Origin: CALCEB01 sp035531475
GTDB lineage: Bacteria > Acidobacteriota > Terriglobia > UBA7540
Direction of reading: 5' to 3'
Assembly: GCA_035531475.1 (NCBI GenBank)
Contig: DATKST010000063.1
Span: 24,647-88,646, forward strand
DNA: 64,000 nt
The notes beneath the pieces were generated by a model, which saw only the letters and a list, made by a program, of their open reading frames with translations, had not been told where the DNA came from and made no database searches. The translations under genes were made by a program, and so were the position numbers. Positions within the stretch are counted from its first letter, which is position 1. The number at the start of each line of letters is the position of its first letter. Shown piece after piece: positions 63,119 to 64,000 of the stretch.

Positions 63119-64000
63119 TCAACCCATCCTCATGCTTTGACGATGTCGGGGCTGATGAGGTCTGATGACATAGTTCCATTCGCCATGAAACCTATCCGGC
63201 TGAAGATTGATGCCCTTCATTTCTTCCTGGGTGACTTTGCGGCCGGTTGGATATTTGCAGCGGTCCAATCGGCAGGTCACTTTCAGTCCTTTCGCCGTCG
63301 TCGTCTTGGCAATGAGATGGACGACGGTTTCGTAATCGCGCAGGGGTTCGCCACGCCAATTCGACGAGATGAAGGAAAAAAGGCGGTGCTCGATCTTGTT
63401 CCACTTGCTCGTCCCAGGTGGGAAATGACAGACCGAGAGGGGCAGGCCGGTTGGTCTGCAACTCCAGTTTCCACAGGCGCAACCGCCAGCCATTGCTCCC
63501 CCCGCCGTCGGCCGTAATCAGAACCTTGGTTGCCGCCGGATAGAACCGTTTGCCTTCCTGACGCCACCATCCCCGGATGGACGCCACCGCAAACGCTCCC
63601 GTGTCGTGATCAGTCCCGACATTGACGAACCCGGTGTTGCGCCCGACGTCGTAGATGCCATAGGGATAGGCACGCGGCACGTCGGGCGTGGGGAAATCGT
63701 GCCCCCGAACCTTCGTCGGCCGTTTCGCTGCAAGCCATTGCTGGCCAGCGTTATCGTAGTTGCCGATGAGTTCTTTCTTCTGGGTATCCACCGAAATCAC
63801 GGGGCTGCCCTGCGCCAGGCATCTTTTCACCGCGACATTAGCGTCTGCGAGAAAGCACAAGTCCTTTCCGGCGTTGACCGATTACCGGAGAAGTATAGAG
63901 CGAATATTGGCTCTTAACTTGCTGTTTGTGCCAGTGAATGAAGCCATCTTGAGGAGCGCACAGGCAGAGAGGCAAGCTGCCGGACTTCTCACCAACGACT
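63119..64000 (-). pseudogene. Decayed ISAzo13-type transposase
   Basis: A minus-strand frame from 63860 reads GSPVISVDTQKKELIGNY, GHDFPTPDVPRAYPYGIYDV, FAVASIRGWWRQEGKRFYP and VLITADGGGSNGWRLRLWKL, the core of DDE transposases of this family. A shift near 63450-63490 is needed to reach SVCHFPPGTSKWNKIEHRLF, SFISSNWRGEPLRDYETVV and NLQPDRFHGEWNYVIRP. Upstream of 63860 the frame breaks again and runs to the window edge. With at least two frameshifts it is inactive. No terminal inverted repeats were identified. Confidence 0.8.

Noticed and set aside
1..64000. CRISPR arrays, rRNA, tRNA and exosortase/PEP-CTERM genes
   Set aside because: None was recognised on either strand. The repeats are palindromes or a single tandem duplication without spacer regularity, and no exosortase-like motif was seen.

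Overview
The window is about 59-60% GC by eye and is dominated by one very large exopolysaccharide (EPS) or capsule region interrupted by a few housekeeping genes. Several features point to an uncultivated Acidobacteriota-type bacterium: acidobacterial-looking conserved proteins of unknown function, dense GC-rich palindromic intergenic repeats, and a folP-glmM pair beside an EPS locus. This taxonomic call is inference from gene content only. No rRNA, tRNA or CRISPR array was recognised.

Layout. (1) Positions 1-12.3 kb, minus strand: the first EPS block. Read 5' to 3' it holds a Wza-type export protein, a Wzc-type tyrosine autokinase, a TPR/carbohydrate-binding-like protein, an O-antigen ligase/polymerase, a Wzx-like flippase, a second ligase/polymerase and two GT4 glycosyltransferases; the last runs off the left edge. 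(2) 12.6-16.5 kb, minus strand: a small winged-helix-like protein, a sigma-54 activator with a degenerate receiver, and a coiled-coil membrane protein. (3) 16.7-22.7 kb, plus strand: folP, glmM, a secreted protein of unknown function and a large secreted arylsulfotransferase-like protein. (4) 22.8-56.4 kb, minus strand: the second and larger EPS block. From its 5' end it reads wza2, wzc2, ugd, uxs; a nucleotide-sugar modification block (rfbF, two SDRs, two zinc-finger methyltransferases, an RmlC-like epimerase, a CmcI-like methyltransferase); a flippase; GT2 and GT4 glycosyltransferases; a GH39-like hydrolase; a polymerase; GTs; the polyprenyl-phosphate sugar transferase; gmd-rmd (GDP-rhamnose); rmlA-C-B-D (dTDP-L-rhamnose); and another polymerase. 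(5) 56.6-59.5 kb, plus strand: a WbpA-type UDP-sugar dehydrogenase and a DegT aminotransferase, divergent from wza2. (6) 59.6-64 kb: brxA, ftsY, a wrecked toxin-antitoxin/transporter junction, a Tat-exported alpha/beta hydrolase and a decayed ISAzo13-type transposase.

How it works together (inference from families). Activated sugars predicted here are dTDP-L-rhamnose, GDP-D-rhamnose, UDP-glucuronate, UDP-xylose, possibly a UDP-HexNAc-uronate, and a C-methylated deoxysugar started by a cytidylyltransferase. The glycosylphosphotransferase at 30.9-32.3 kb would load the first sugar on polyprenyl phosphate. The GTs extend the repeat unit, Wzx flips it, Wzy-like proteins polymerise it, and a Wza/Wzc pair controls length and export. 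There are two Wza/Wzc pairs, two flippases and four Wzy-like proteins but only one intact initiating transferase, so the region looks like two or more polysaccharide systems side by side. Relics of a second initiating transferase and of two GT4 genes show ongoing gene turnover.

The most unusual non-coding feature is a set of dispersed palindromes, some nested inside unrelated outer inverted repeats, with paired base changes that preserve the stems. One palindrome of a second family supplies the C-terminus of a membrane protein.
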